Assembly (NCBI RefSeq): GCF_004570325.1
Contig: NZ_SPQO01000001.1
Coordinates: 248,001-312,000, forward strand
From: Mycobacterium sp. PS03-16
GTDB taxonomy: Bacteria > Actinomycetota > Actinomycetes > Mycobacteriales > Mycobacteriaceae
Direction of reading: 5' to 3'
DNA: 64,000 nucleotides
The position numbers were made by a program, and so were the translations under genes. Below are positions 25,999 through 34,013 of the stretch, piece by piece. The notes beneath the pieces are model-generated. The model was given only the letters and a program-made list of their open reading frames with translations, was not told the DNA's origin and did no database searches. The stretch's first letter is position 1. Each line of letters starts with the position of its first letter.

Positions 25999-26988
25999 CT
26001 ACAGCCGGCCCACGGCACGCAACCCTACGACGGTGTCGGCGATCGTCTCCGCGGGCTCGCGCAGCGTGATGCCGAGGTCGCGTTCGGCGGGGGAGTCGTC
26101 CGACGGCGGCATCTGCGTGTAGTACTGCATCGCAGCGGAATTGATAGGCGTCTCGAACGGCAGCTGGTCGCCGATCACGTCGAACACCCGCCCGACGGTG
26201 CGCAGCGCGATGTCCGGGACCGGGTAGACCAGCACCGTGCTGTCGGCGCCGGAGCCGATCAGCGCCGCCAATTCGTCGACGGCCACGCGCTGCCCGCCGG
26301 CCATGTAGCGCCGCGGGCCGCGGCCCGGCTCGAGCAGCGCGACATGCAGCGTGGCGAGGTCGCGCACGTCGACCACGATCCACGCCGCGCCGCGGCCCGG
26401 CACCCCGCGCATCTTGACCGCGGCCTCCACGCCCTCGGCGGCCTCACCGAACTGATCTCCGGCGGGCGGCCCGAGCACCATCCCGGGATAGGTGATGTTC
26501 ACCGGAGCGCCGGCATCCTGCAGGCCGCGTGCGTACGCCTCGACGGCCGCCTTGGAGCGGCCGTAGCCGTCCGAGCCGCCGGTGACGGGCAGGTCGGCGT
26601 GCAACATCTCCAGGCCCGGCCGGAACAGTGCGGTGAAACTCGAGACGTGGATGATCGGATCGATGCCGGCCTTCGCGGCGCCGCCAAGCACGTACCGCGC
26701 GCCCTCGAGGTTGGTGCGCAGCATCTCGTCAGCCATGGCCGGATCGGTGGAGACCATGGCGGCGCAATGGATTACCGCGTCGCAGCCGGCCAGCGCCTCG
26801 GCCGTCGAGTCAGGGTCGGCGATGTCACCCACGACGTAATCGCCGATGTCGGCGCCGATCTTCGCGGCGCTGGTCTCGAGCCGCTCCGGCTTGCGCACCA
26901 GGAACCGGGTCCGGTGTCCGGCGTCCTGCACGGCCTTGGCGGTCCACGCGCCGACGAAGCCGGTGCCGCCGGTGATCAGAACCTTCAT
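25999..26988 (-). CDS. NAD-dependent epimerase/dehydratase-family SDR
   Basis: This 329-aa extended SDR begins MKVLITGGTGFVGAWTAKA, the GxxGxxG NAD(P) motif. It then has CDAVIHCAAMVS, a catalytic Ser/Thr in IHVSSFTA, and YGRSKAAVE as the YxxxK motif. The frame is open further upstream, but the ATG at 26988 sits at the first beta strand. Closest in style are NAD-dependent epimerases, dihydroflavonol-reductase-like and 3-beta-hydroxysteroid-type enzymes. The C-terminal substrate domain does not let me choose. It is divergent from the haloacid dehalogenase gene. Confidence 0.85.
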   Translation of the reverse strand: MKVLITGGTGFVGAWTAKAVQDAGHRTRFLVRKPERLETSAAKIGADIGDYVVGDIADPDSTAEALAGCDAVIHCAAMVSTDPAMADEMLRTNLEGARYVLGGAAKAGIDPIIHVSSFTALFRPGLEMLHADLPVTGGSDGYGRSKAAVEAYARGLQDAGAPVNITYPGMVLGPPAGDQFGEAAEGVEAAVKMRGVPGRGAAWIVVDVRDLATLHVALLEPGRGPRRYMAGGQRVAVDELAALIGSGADSTVLVYPVPDIALRTVGRVFDVIGDQLPFETPINSAAMQYYTQMPPSDDSPAERDLGITLREPAETIADTVVGLRAVGRL

Positions 26989-27070
26989 CGGATCCTCACT
27001 GTCGCGGGGACGGGAACGCTTCCGGACACTACCGGCCGGTGAGTCGTACGGTGTGGGGAAGGAGGCACCC

Positions 27071-27757
27071 ATGCCCGAGACCGCTGAAGTCCTCGTCTTC
27101 GACGTCAACGAGACACTGCTCGACATCGAATCGCTGACCCCGTACTTCGCGCAGACCCTGTCCGACCCCGGGGCCATGCGCGAATGGTTCGGTCAGCTGG
27201 TCATGCACTCGATGGCCGTCACCCTGTCCGGGAACTACGTCGATTTCTCCACACTCGGCCGCGCCGTCCTTGCGATGCTCGCCGACGTCCGCGGCGTCAC
27301 CGTGACCGAGGCCGACCTCGAGGGTCTGACGACCGCGATCGCGTCGATGCCCGCCCACCCCGACGTCGCCGAAGGCCTCGAGATGTTGCGCACCAACGGC
27401 TTCCGTCTCGTCACGCTGACGAATTCACCGCCGCATCCCAGCGGCCGCAGCGGGGTCGACCGAGCCGGGATGGGTGAGTTCTTCGAGCGGCAGTTCAGCG
27501 TCGACTCCTGCCGGGCGTTCAAACCCGATCAGGCGGTCTACCGACAGGTGCTGCGCTCGCTCGATGTGCCGCCCGAGCGCTGCCTCATGGTCGCCGCCCA
27601 CATGTGGGACACGATCGGCGCGCAAGCGGTCGGCATGCGGGGCGCATTCATCCGCCGCCCCGGCAACGCCGTCCTCGACCTCGCGCCGGTGCCCCACCCC
27701 GACATGGTGGCCACCGACCTGATCGACCTGGCCCGCCAGCTCAGCTCTGCGCGATGA
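27071..27757 (+). CDS. Haloacid dehalogenase, type II-like
   Basis: This 228-aa protein follows the L-2-haloacid dehalogenase pattern. Motif I is VFDVNETLLDIE with the nucleophile Asp11, TLTNSPPH carries the motif II Ser/Thr-Asn, CRAFKPDQAVYRQ carries the motif III Lys, and VAAHMWDTIGAQ is the characteristic motif IV. These enzymes release halide from 2-haloalkanoic acids, but many homologues lack tested activity. The start follows a GGAGGCACCC ribosome-binding site. The last 17 bp overlap the convergent YdcF-type gene. Confidence 0.88.
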   Translation: MPETAEVLVFDVNETLLDIESLTPYFAQTLSDPGAMREWFGQLVMHSMAVTLSGNYVDFSTLGRAVLAMLADVRGVTVTEADLEGLTTAIASMPAHPDVAEGLEMLRTNGFRLVTLTNSPPHPSGRSGVDRAGMGEFFERQFSVDSCRAFKPDQAVYRQVLRSLDVPPERCLMVAAHMWDTIGAQAVGMRGAFIRRPGNAVLDLAPVPHPDMVATDLIDLARQLSSAR

Positions 27758-28319
27758 GCGGGCTGATGACGTCGCGCGCGAACTGCGCCGCGTTCACCTG
27801 CGGGCTGCCGTCGGGGTAACTCACCGTCGCCAGCACGTTCGCCCCGGCATCGATGAAGTTGCCGTCGGCGCGGTCCTGATGGGTCGACGACGTCACCAGA
27901 ATGATGCCCGACGTCCCGGCCTCCTCGGCCAGCGGCACCGAGAACCGGGCGTTCTGCACGGTGCTGTTCGCCCTGTCCTCCACGATGATCCGGTGCGCCG
28001 GGAAGCCGAACAGCAGCAGCATCCGGCGCATCGCCGCGGCCTCGGTCACGCCGTTGCGGGGGTTGCCGCCCGTCACGATGATCGGCGACTGCGGGAAGAA
28101 CTGCGCCACCGTCAGTCCGGTCAGCACCCGCCGCCGCAGGATCGCCCGCATGCTCCCGTCCGGTTGCAGCCCGTAGCCCAGAATCACGATGGCCGGCTTC
28201 GAGAAGTCCTTGACCGCGACCGCCGGCTGGGCCTGCGCCACCGCGGGGGTGAGGTCACCGACCGCGAAGCCCAGCGCCAGCACCATGGCCACGACGGCCG
28301 TCTTCCATCGACTGCGCAT
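27741..28319 (-). CDS. YdcF-family (DUF218) exported protein
   Basis: This 192-aa protein has an N-terminal hydrophobic signal or anchor (MRSRWKTAVVAMVLALGF, then AVAQAQ) and a DUF218/YdcF domain: VILGYGLQPDGSMRAILRRR, IVTGGNPRNGVTEAAAM, VEDRANSTVQNARF and LVTSSTHQDRA. The family includes ElyC and SanA envelope factors in other bacteria, so an envelope role is plausible; the biochemical activity is not settled. The start at 28319 is chosen because the upstream codons lack homology-like sequence and the signal peptide begins here. Confidence 0.85.
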   Translation of the reverse strand: MRSRWKTAVVAMVLALGFAVGDLTPAVAQAQPAVAVKDFSKPAIVILGYGLQPDGSMRAILRRRVLTGLTVAQFFPQSPIIVTGGNPRNGVTEAAAMRRMLLLFGFPAHRIIVEDRANSTVQNARFSVPLAEEAGTSGIILVTSSTHQDRADGNFIDAGANVLATVSYPDGSPQVNAAQFARDVISPLIAQS

Positions 28320-28401
28320 GTGCCCTCCGAGGCGGGTGGGGTCGCTGTTGCTGTCGATGTGATCGTGAACTGATGTTGATTCGTTACGCGGACAGACCGG
28401 C

Positions 28402-29130
28402 TCAGCCGCGCTCGACGATGTTGTCGCCGCTGTTGTTGATCTGTGGCTCACCCGAGCGGAACGTCACCCGGTTCTCGAAGCCCGAGGCGCTGATGACGTC
28501 GGCGTTGTCGACGATCACCTCGTTGTCCATGCCCGACACCGTCACGCTCACGCAGTGCCCGGTGATGGTCACCGTGTTGGACACCCCGCTGACACTGATC
28601 ACGCTGTCATTGCAGGCGACCCGCTTGTCGCCCTCCACACCCGCGATGCTCAGCTGCCCGCCCGCAGGCGCCTGCTCGACGACGTTCGGGTCGCCGGTCG
28701 GCAGGCCCGGCGCGACGACGATGGGCAGGTCGTCGGTCGGGCCGACCTCCCGGGTCTGGTCCAGTGCGCCGCCGCCGCCGGCGATCGTCGGCCGCCCGGT
28801 CACCCCGTCACTGCCGGAACCGAGATTCGCGAAGTAGATCGCCACCCCGGCGCCCACCACCAGCAGCGCCAGCACCACGACCACCAGCACGATGACCCCG
28901 GCCTGCGACGGGCCGCCCGAGGGCGGTGCGCCCGAATATGGCGGCGGCGCAGGGGGATACGGCTGCGGTGCGCCGGGGTACGGCGCATGGGCGTCCGGAT
29001 GGGGCGGAGGCGGCGGGTACGACCCGGCGACCGTGTAGGGCTGCGTGCCCAACTCGGAGGCCTGCGCCCGGTCGGCCAGCGGGCGTTCGAGGTCCCGGAT
29101 ACGCGCCTCAGGGTCGTCCTGCGGGTTCAT
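28402..29130 (-). CDS. DUF3060 membrane protein
   Basis: This 242-aa protein has a Pro/Tyr-rich cytoplasmic N-terminus, a single transmembrane helix (VIVLVVVVLALLVVGAGVAI) and an extracytoplasmic C-terminal DUF3060 domain. That domain is a short repetitive beta structure (SVSGVSNTVTITGHC, VTVSGMDNEVIVDNA, SASGFENRVTFRSG), like the repeats of mycobacterial DUF3060 proteins. It contains two Cys that may pair outside the membrane. It is co-oriented with the YdcF gene, 82 bp away. The function of DUF3060 is unknown. Confidence 0.85.
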   Translation of the reverse strand: MNPQDDPEARIRDLERPLADRAQASELGTQPYTVAGSYPPPPPHPDAHAPYPGAPQPYPPAPPPYSGAPPSGGPSQAGVIVLVVVVLALLVVGAGVAIYFANLGSGSDGVTGRPTIAGGGGALDQTREVGPTDDLPIVVAPGLPTGDPNVVEQAPAGGQLSIAGVEGDKRVACNDSVISVSGVSNTVTITGHCVSVTVSGMDNEVIVDNADVISASGFENRVTFRSGEPQINNSGDNIVERG

Positions 29131-29169
29131 GCGCAGATAGTCGCACACGCATCACACCTGCTCAATGGG

Positions 29170-29940
29170 TCAATTGCGGACCTGCGCCACCACCGCCGCG
29201 CCGGCCACGAGCACCGCCGCGACCGCGGCCGTCACCGACAGCGCCGCACTGTCCCGCTGCGCCGCGCCGAGGGCGATCGCGATCAGCGCCCACAGCACTC
29301 CCGCGACGTAACCGATCGTCCCGCGCAGCACCACCGTCACCGACAGTGCCGCAACGGCCGCGGCGGCCAGCACCACGAACTGCCACATCACCGACGAGGC
29401 CGACCATCCGGTGTAGATCAGCGCCGCCGCGACATTGGCGAACACCGCGATGCTGCTCCACCCGAGGTACAGCCCGAACGACACCGTAGCCAGCACGCGC
29501 AGCCACCGAGGACACGTCAGCTCCGCGGCCCGCCGAACCAGCAGCCACATGATGTGCAGTAGCGCGCCGGCCATCACGACGAACACCCCGACACTGACCC
29601 ACAACCAGTCCTGCGCCGCCACCACCAGCCACACGCTGAACCCGACGAACACCACGCCGGCGTCGACCAGCACGTCGGTCTCCCATGACGACCCGAGCCC
29701 GTAGCGCACGACGCACACCGCCGTCACCGCACTCAGCAGCGTGATGAGACCCCACAGGCTGAACGCGTAACCGGCCGGCGTGACCAGCGCCTGATTCGTT
29801 GCGCCCGAGGACAAGAAGTCACCGGCCAGCGCCCGCGACACGGCCGGGGCGGCGAGCTGGCTCACCGCCAGCACGGCGGCGACCCACCGCCAGACGGTCA
29901 CCGACGGAGCGCTGGACCGGGCCACGGGTGCGGTGCTCAT
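29170..29940 (-). CDS. TspO/MBR-like multi-pass membrane protein
   Basis: This 256-aa protein has about seven hydrophobic helices and little else. The segment VTPAGYAFSLWGLITLLS resembles the start motif of tryptophan-rich TspO/MBR-related proteins, and Trp is enriched around helix ends (FSVWLVVAAQDWLWVSV). It may belong to that superfamily's longer actinobacterial branch. No transport motif identifies a substrate. It is divergent from the small membrane protein gene at 30056. Confidence 0.7.
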   Translation of the reverse strand: MSTAPVARSSAPSVTVWRWVAAVLAVSQLAAPAVSRALAGDFLSSGATNQALVTPAGYAFSLWGLITLLSAVTAVCVVRYGLGSSWETDVLVDAGVVFVGFSVWLVVAAQDWLWVSVGVFVVMAGALLHIMWLLVRRAAELTCPRWLRVLATVSFGLYLGWSSIAVFANVAAALIYTGWSASSVMWQFVVLAAAAVAALSVTVVLRGTIGYVAGVLWALIAIALGAAQRDSAALSVTAAVAAVLVAGAAVVAQVRN

Positions 29941-29995
29941 ATCCGGTATTCGCGGCCGCGGCCCGCACGGATGACAACGCGCGTTGCCGATTTGC

Positions 29996-30025
29996 TTGTG
30001 ATCGGACTCACTCTCGCGCTAGATT
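29996..30025 (+). promoter_or_regulatory. Predicted SigA-like promoter
   Basis: TTGTGA (29996-30001) and TAGATT (30020-30025) are separated by 18 bp, a good vegetative-type promoter layout. It lies 30 bp before the start of the small membrane protein gene, whose ribosome-binding site is GAAAGGG. Confidence 0.45.
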
Positions 30026-30055
30026 GTGTCCGCCACCACAACGAAAGGGCCGATC

Positions 30056-30274
30056 ATGGATGCGGTAAACGACGGTTCGCTTGCCCCCGTTCAGCCCGTC
30101 GCGGCGCGGCGCCCGAAGCCCGCCGACCACAAGACCATCCAGTCGGTGCTGCTGACCGTGGTGTTTCTGCTCGGCGTCGTCGGCGTCGTGGGCGCCCTGG
30201 TTCTCGGTGCGCAGACGGCGGCCATCATCATCGCGTTGATCTCCAGCGCAATCATCATGGGCACGGTGTGCTGA
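30056..30274 (+). CDS. Small two-helix membrane protein
   Basis: This 72-aa protein has a soluble N-terminal stretch (MDAVNDGSLAPVQPVAARRP) followed by two hydrophobic helices (VLLTVVFLLGVVGVVGALVL and AAIIIALISSAIIMG). A GAAAGGG ribosome-binding site precedes the ATG. Codon use is ordinary. I do not recognise a family or function. Confidence 0.65.
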   Translation: MDAVNDGSLAPVQPVAARRPKPADHKTIQSVLLTVVFLLGVVGVVGALVLGAQTAAIIIALISSAIIMGTVC

Positions 30275-30310
30275 CGCCCTGATCCCCAGCGTGCCGCATA
30301 CCATCACGCG

Positions 30311-30766
30311 ATGGACTCTCGGCACGTACACATCGACAAGCAATCGCCCGCGGCCTACAAGGCCCTGATCGGCGTGTCGACCAGCGTGACAACGCTGGCC
30401 CGCGAGTCCGGGCTGCCGCGCACGCTCGTCGAACTGGTCAACGTGCGGGTGTCCCAGCTCAACGGCTGCCCGTCGTGCCTCGACGTCCACCACCGCCGCG
30501 CCGACGAGGCCGGCGTGACGGCCAAGCAACTCGCGACGCTGTCGGTGTGGCGCGACACCGAACTGTTCGACGAACGCGAGCAGGCCGCGCTGCGGCTGGC
30601 CGAGATCACCACCACGCTGCCCGACCACGACACCGCCGAGCGCGAGTACGCCCGCGCCCGTGAGGTGCTCAACGAGGACGAGGTCTCGGCCGTGATCTGG
30701 GTTGCGACGGCGATCAACGCGTTCAACCGCGTCTCGATCCTCAGCCGGCACACCGTCCGGCCCTGA
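30311..30766 (+). CDS. Carboxymuconolactone decarboxylase/AhpD-like protein
   Basis: This 151-aa protein has the CMD/AhpD-like core: LVELVNVRVSQLNGCPSCLDVHHRRADEAGV, with Cys53, Cys56 and His60 in the CxxCxxxH arrangement of AhpD-type alkylhydroperoxidase proteins. This set usually supports thiol-based peroxide or disulfide chemistry. Members without the Cys pair are decarboxylases, so the peroxidase-like reading is preferred here. It stands alone, 36 bp after the small membrane protein. Confidence 0.88.
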   Translation: MDSRHVHIDKQSPAAYKALIGVSTSVTTLARESGLPRTLVELVNVRVSQLNGCPSCLDVHHRRADEAGVTAKQLATLSVWRDTELFDEREQAALRLAEITTTLPDHDTAEREYARAREVLNEDEVSAVIWVATAINAFNRVSILSRHTVRP

Positions 30767-30846
30767 GGCCTGTCGTTTGCGCTCAGGGCTGTGCCGGCGC
30801 GCGCTTCACGACACCGCGTGCAATAACGGCGGGCAACCCGACGGCG

Positions 30847-32112
30847 TCACCGACCCGCGAGTCCCGCCGCGCACGCGATCGCCCACGCCACCTGCGGGTG
30901 CCGGATGTCGCTGTGCGCGCCACTGAAGGCTGACTGGTTCTCGTTGATCACCGCGTTGCCGTCGAGTGCATAGAAGTGGCCCGGTTGAAACGCGTAGGCG
31001 GTTCCGGCGTCGGTCAGCGGCGCTGTGTGCGCGTTGGGCACGTGCTGATATCCGTCGTGCCCCACCGCGCCCCAGCGGTACGTCACCGCCTCCGCCGCCT
31101 CGGCGTCCTGCCGTGCCAGCAGGCTGGCCGTCGGGTACCACCACCCCACCGCGCGGTCGGCTTCGGTGAAGGTGGCGAGAAGCGGCCCGTCCACCCGGTT
31201 GGCCATCTGCGCCAGGGCGCCCGCCCGATCCCGATCGAACGGAAGCGACGGTGAGAACGCGAAGTGTGAGAACGCACCCTGGATGAGCGTCAGAGATTTC
31301 ACCGGGGTGCGGTCCGACGTCGGCAACCCGGCCAGCGCGTAGGACACCAGGCGCGCGCCGAAGCTGTGCCCCACGAGGTGGATTCGGGGCGCGCCGCCGA
31401 GGCCCCGCAGGCTCGCCAGCAGCGGCCCCAGGCCGTCCTTGCCCACCACTCCTGCCCGGTTCTTCATCTCGTAGTAACTCAGCGTGCGCAGGACCTCCTT
31501 GGCGCCCTTCCACAGGCCGGAGAAGACGTTCCCCACGCCCTGGGCATCCGAGTCGGTTGTGGGTGCCATGGTGGCGCCGTGGCCGAGGGCCGTTGCGGTC
31601 GGCGCAGTGAGCAACGATGACTCCCCGGCGTCCTCGTCGGACTGAGGGGCGGTCGTGACCAGACCCTTCGCCATGGTGTGGAAACGGTCGAGCTCGACGG
31701 AATCCTGAGGCTTGTCGTCGAGCAGCTGCCCCATCGTCTCGAGGTCACCGCGCTGGTCCGGGAACGCGGGCGCGATCGCGGCGACCAGTTCCGTGCCGGT
31801 CGACGGCACCGGCGGCGCGGTCGCCGGGTCGTCGTCGGGGAAAAGCAACGACGGCCAGATGATTCCCGCAGCGGCGCTCGACGACCGGGCAGGGCCGAGT
31901 TGGTCGGCGAGCATCGTGAACATGGCCTCGTACAGGCTGCGTGCGGAGGCGACTCCGTTGTTCCAGCCGTGCGAGAACACGAACAGATCGGCGATGGCAC
32001 CGTTGGCCACGGCGGCGGGCAGTCCGCCGTCACCGTGTCCGGTCTGGGTGTCGAGGCCGCCGCTCGCATCGAAATGCAGCTCGTAGTAGGGCAGTCCGTT
32101 GATGGTGGCCAT
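30847..32112 (-). CDS. Large alpha/beta hydrolase with GHSFG motif
   Basis: This 421-aa protein has an N-terminal strand-rich start (MATINGLPYYELHFDASGG), VFSHGWNNGVASARSLYE as an oxyanion-type HGW motif, and the nucleophile elbow LVGHSFGARLVSYAL at about residue 250 (Ser). A long insertion rich in Asp/Ser/Thr separates these. The catalytic His may be in one of HVPNAHTAP or QPGHFYALDG. Lipase/esterase activity is the likely role. There is no signal peptide. The stop of the S8 protease gene lies 10 bp upstream in the same direction, so the two form a unit divergent from the 34-49 kb operon. Confidence 0.8.
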   Translation of the reverse strand: MATINGLPYYELHFDASGGLDTQTGHGDGGLPAAVANGAIADLFVFSHGWNNGVASARSLYEAMFTMLADQLGPARSSSAAAGIIWPSLLFPDDDPATAPPVPSTGTELVAAIAPAFPDQRGDLETMGQLLDDKPQDSVELDRFHTMAKGLVTTAPQSDEDAGESSLLTAPTATALGHGATMAPTTDSDAQGVGNVFSGLWKGAKEVLRTLSYYEMKNRAGVVGKDGLGPLLASLRGLGGAPRIHLVGHSFGARLVSYALAGLPTSDRTPVKSLTLIQGAFSHFAFSPSLPFDRDRAGALAQMANRVDGPLLATFTEADRAVGWWYPTASLLARQDAEAAEAVTYRWGAVGHDGYQHVPNAHTAPLTDAGTAYAFQPGHFYALDGNAVINENQSAFSGAHSDIRHPQVAWAIACAAGLAGR

Positions 32113-32121
32113 GATTCCTCG

Positions 32122-33660
32122 CTAAGTGCTGGTGAGTGCGCGCATCAGATTGACGAGGCCGGCGCCCTGGTAGAACGGGTGCCGGCCGAGATCGGTGGCG
32201 GTGTCGACGAAGATCTGCCTGACCCGGTCGGGATGACCGATGAACTCGGAGCGGGCGGACAGGAACGCGGCGATGGCGCCGGACACGTGCGCCGCGGCCA
32301 TCGAGGTTCCGCTGTCCTCGATATAGCGCGCAGTCTCCGCTGATCCGGGCGGGTTCTGCAGGGGCGGCACCCCGTCGGCCATCTGCCCGGTGGCGGCCGA
32401 CGTGATCCGTTCGCCAGGCGCCACCACGTCCGGCTTCATCCGGCCGTCCAGTGTCGGCCCCTTGGAGGAGTCGAAGGTGACGCCGTAGGTGTGGGGACGA
32501 TAGCGGTGGACCGACCCGACGGTGATGGCGCCGGCCGCGTTACCCGGGTCGGTGATCGTGGACAGCTGACCGTAGACATTGCTCACCGCGCCCGCCACCG
32601 TCGCCCCGACCCCGCCGCCGACCGTGCCGGCGCCGAGGTTCCCTGCGCTGACCACCGCGGCCACGCCCGTCCCGACGAGCAGATCGAGTTCCCGGCACAG
32701 CGGGCTCTGTCCGGCACCGTAATCCCTTGGCAGCCAACCGCATCCCAACGACAGGTTCACACCGTGGATGATCAGGTCACGGCCACCGCTGTTGGTGTTC
32801 CGCACGTACTCCAGGGCATCGATCACCACGCTCGACACCGTCTTGCCCTTGTCGTCGAGGACCCGCAGGCTCACCAGGTTCGCCCGGGGCGCCACCCCGC
32901 ACAGCGAGATACCCGCAGGCAGCGTTCGTGACACCCAGCGCGGCAGGTCCTGCGCCGTGGGTTCGTTGGTGGCGATGCGCACGGCCGCTCCGTCGGACGG
33001 GGATTCGCCCGCGATGATGCCGGCGACGTGCGTTCCGTGGCCGTAGGGGTCGGTCAACGGAGCGCCTGTCGCATTGCTGTTCGAAGCCAGGGTGAAGTCG
33101 CGATGCAGTGTCTTGACGGCGTCCGCGGTCAGGGTGCCGTGCGTGGCGAAGTGCGGGTGTGTCCCGTCGATCCCGGAATCGAGAACAGCCCACACGATGT
33201 TGCCACCGTCGCAGCGAAAGGTCCGCGAGGCGGCGTCGGCCTGCATCGTGGTGAGCGAGCGGTCCAGCTGGGCTTCGATGACGAAGTCGGGCCAGACGTG
33301 ATAGATCAGCTCGACCGCCTGGCGTCGGGTCGACGAAGTGGGAGTCACGCCGCCCTCGACCAACGCCCTGACTTCGTCCGGGTTCAGGGCGCACCGCATG
33401 TAGTGGCGGCCAACCTGCACCGGGCGCTCCTCGAGCTCGGGGAAGATCCGCTCGAAGTAGGCGATGAATCGACGGCGCGTCGAGGCGAGGTCGGTGCCGG
33501 CGCCTGCCCGCAGTTCAACGAGCACCAGTGTCCTGCCGTTGTCCTCGTCGGAGAGCAGGGTCTCCTTCGCGTCGTCCGGGATCTCCGTCAACGGCTGCAG
33601 AAGGAGCGGACTGACCATCTGGCCGCGGGGCCCTCGACCTCGTGGCAGTCCGCTTGTCAT
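32122..33660 (-). CDS. S8 family (subtilisin-like) peptidase
   Basis: This 512-aa subtilase has all three catalytic motifs: VLDSGIDGTHP (Asp at about residue 161), GHGTHVAGIIAG (His at about 210) and SGTSMAAAHVSG (Ser at about 452), with the oxyanion Asn in VSAGNLGAG. The first 130 residues look like an inhibitor/propeptide-type domain (LVLVELRAGAGTDLASTRRR), but no Sec signal peptide is visible. I chose ATG 33660 because of the GGGGGGA just upstream; the frame is open to 33783. It shares a 353-bp regulatory gap with the divergent hemopexin operon and may process that operon's proteins. Confidence 0.9.
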   Translation of the reverse strand: MTSGLPRGRGPRGQMVSPLLLQPLTEIPDDAKETLLSDEDNGRTLVLVELRAGAGTDLASTRRRFIAYFERIFPELEERPVQVGRHYMRCALNPDEVRALVEGGVTPTSSTRRQAVELIYHVWPDFVIEAQLDRSLTTMQADAASRTFRCDGGNIVWAVLDSGIDGTHPHFATHGTLTADAVKTLHRDFTLASNSNATGAPLTDPYGHGTHVAGIIAGESPSDGAAVRIATNEPTAQDLPRWVSRTLPAGISLCGVAPRANLVSLRVLDDKGKTVSSVVIDALEYVRNTNSGGRDLIIHGVNLSLGCGWLPRDYGAGQSPLCRELDLLVGTGVAAVVSAGNLGAGTVGGGVGATVAGAVSNVYGQLSTITDPGNAAGAITVGSVHRYRPHTYGVTFDSSKGPTLDGRMKPDVVAPGERITSAATGQMADGVPPLQNPPGSAETARYIEDSGTSMAAAHVSGAIAAFLSARSEFIGHPDRVRQIFVDTATDLGRHPFYQGAGLVNLMRALTST

Positions 33661-34013
33661 GACCGGTCCCCCCGATCGATCGCCCGGTGACGTGTGGAGC
33701 ATCGTGTGCGGTCCACTATGCGAATTGACGCTAACTCCTGCAGCCTCCGTTGGGTGGGTTATTCGCGACGAATCCACTGCCATTCAACGCGCTGGGTCCG
33801 GTGATCGGACGGAATGGGTTCAGCTGCCCCGCAACGGAATGCGGCCGTACCGCAGCGTTGGGGCGGCCCGGCAACGTAGATAAGCGAGCTAGCTAAAATC
33901 GGCGATATTTGCAATACCAATTATCCCTTTCGCGAAGTCATGACATCGGCTCTAATTATCGGTGGCGCGGCGGTGCGCCCGCCACGAGCCATTGACGCGA
34001 CTGGGGGTGTGCG
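33661..34013. promoter_or_regulatory. Divergent intergenic region with low-GC patch
   Basis: This is the only gene-free stretch over 300 bp. It separates the S8 protease operon from the seven-gene operon. It contains ATTCGCGACGAAT (33761-33773, 5-bp arms), the dyad-like GAGCTAGCTAA (33886-33896), and a markedly A+T-rich tract at about 33894-33960 with two AATTATC copies. That tract is the likely promoter zone for both directions. I see no RNA gene or riboswitch. Confidence 0.55.
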
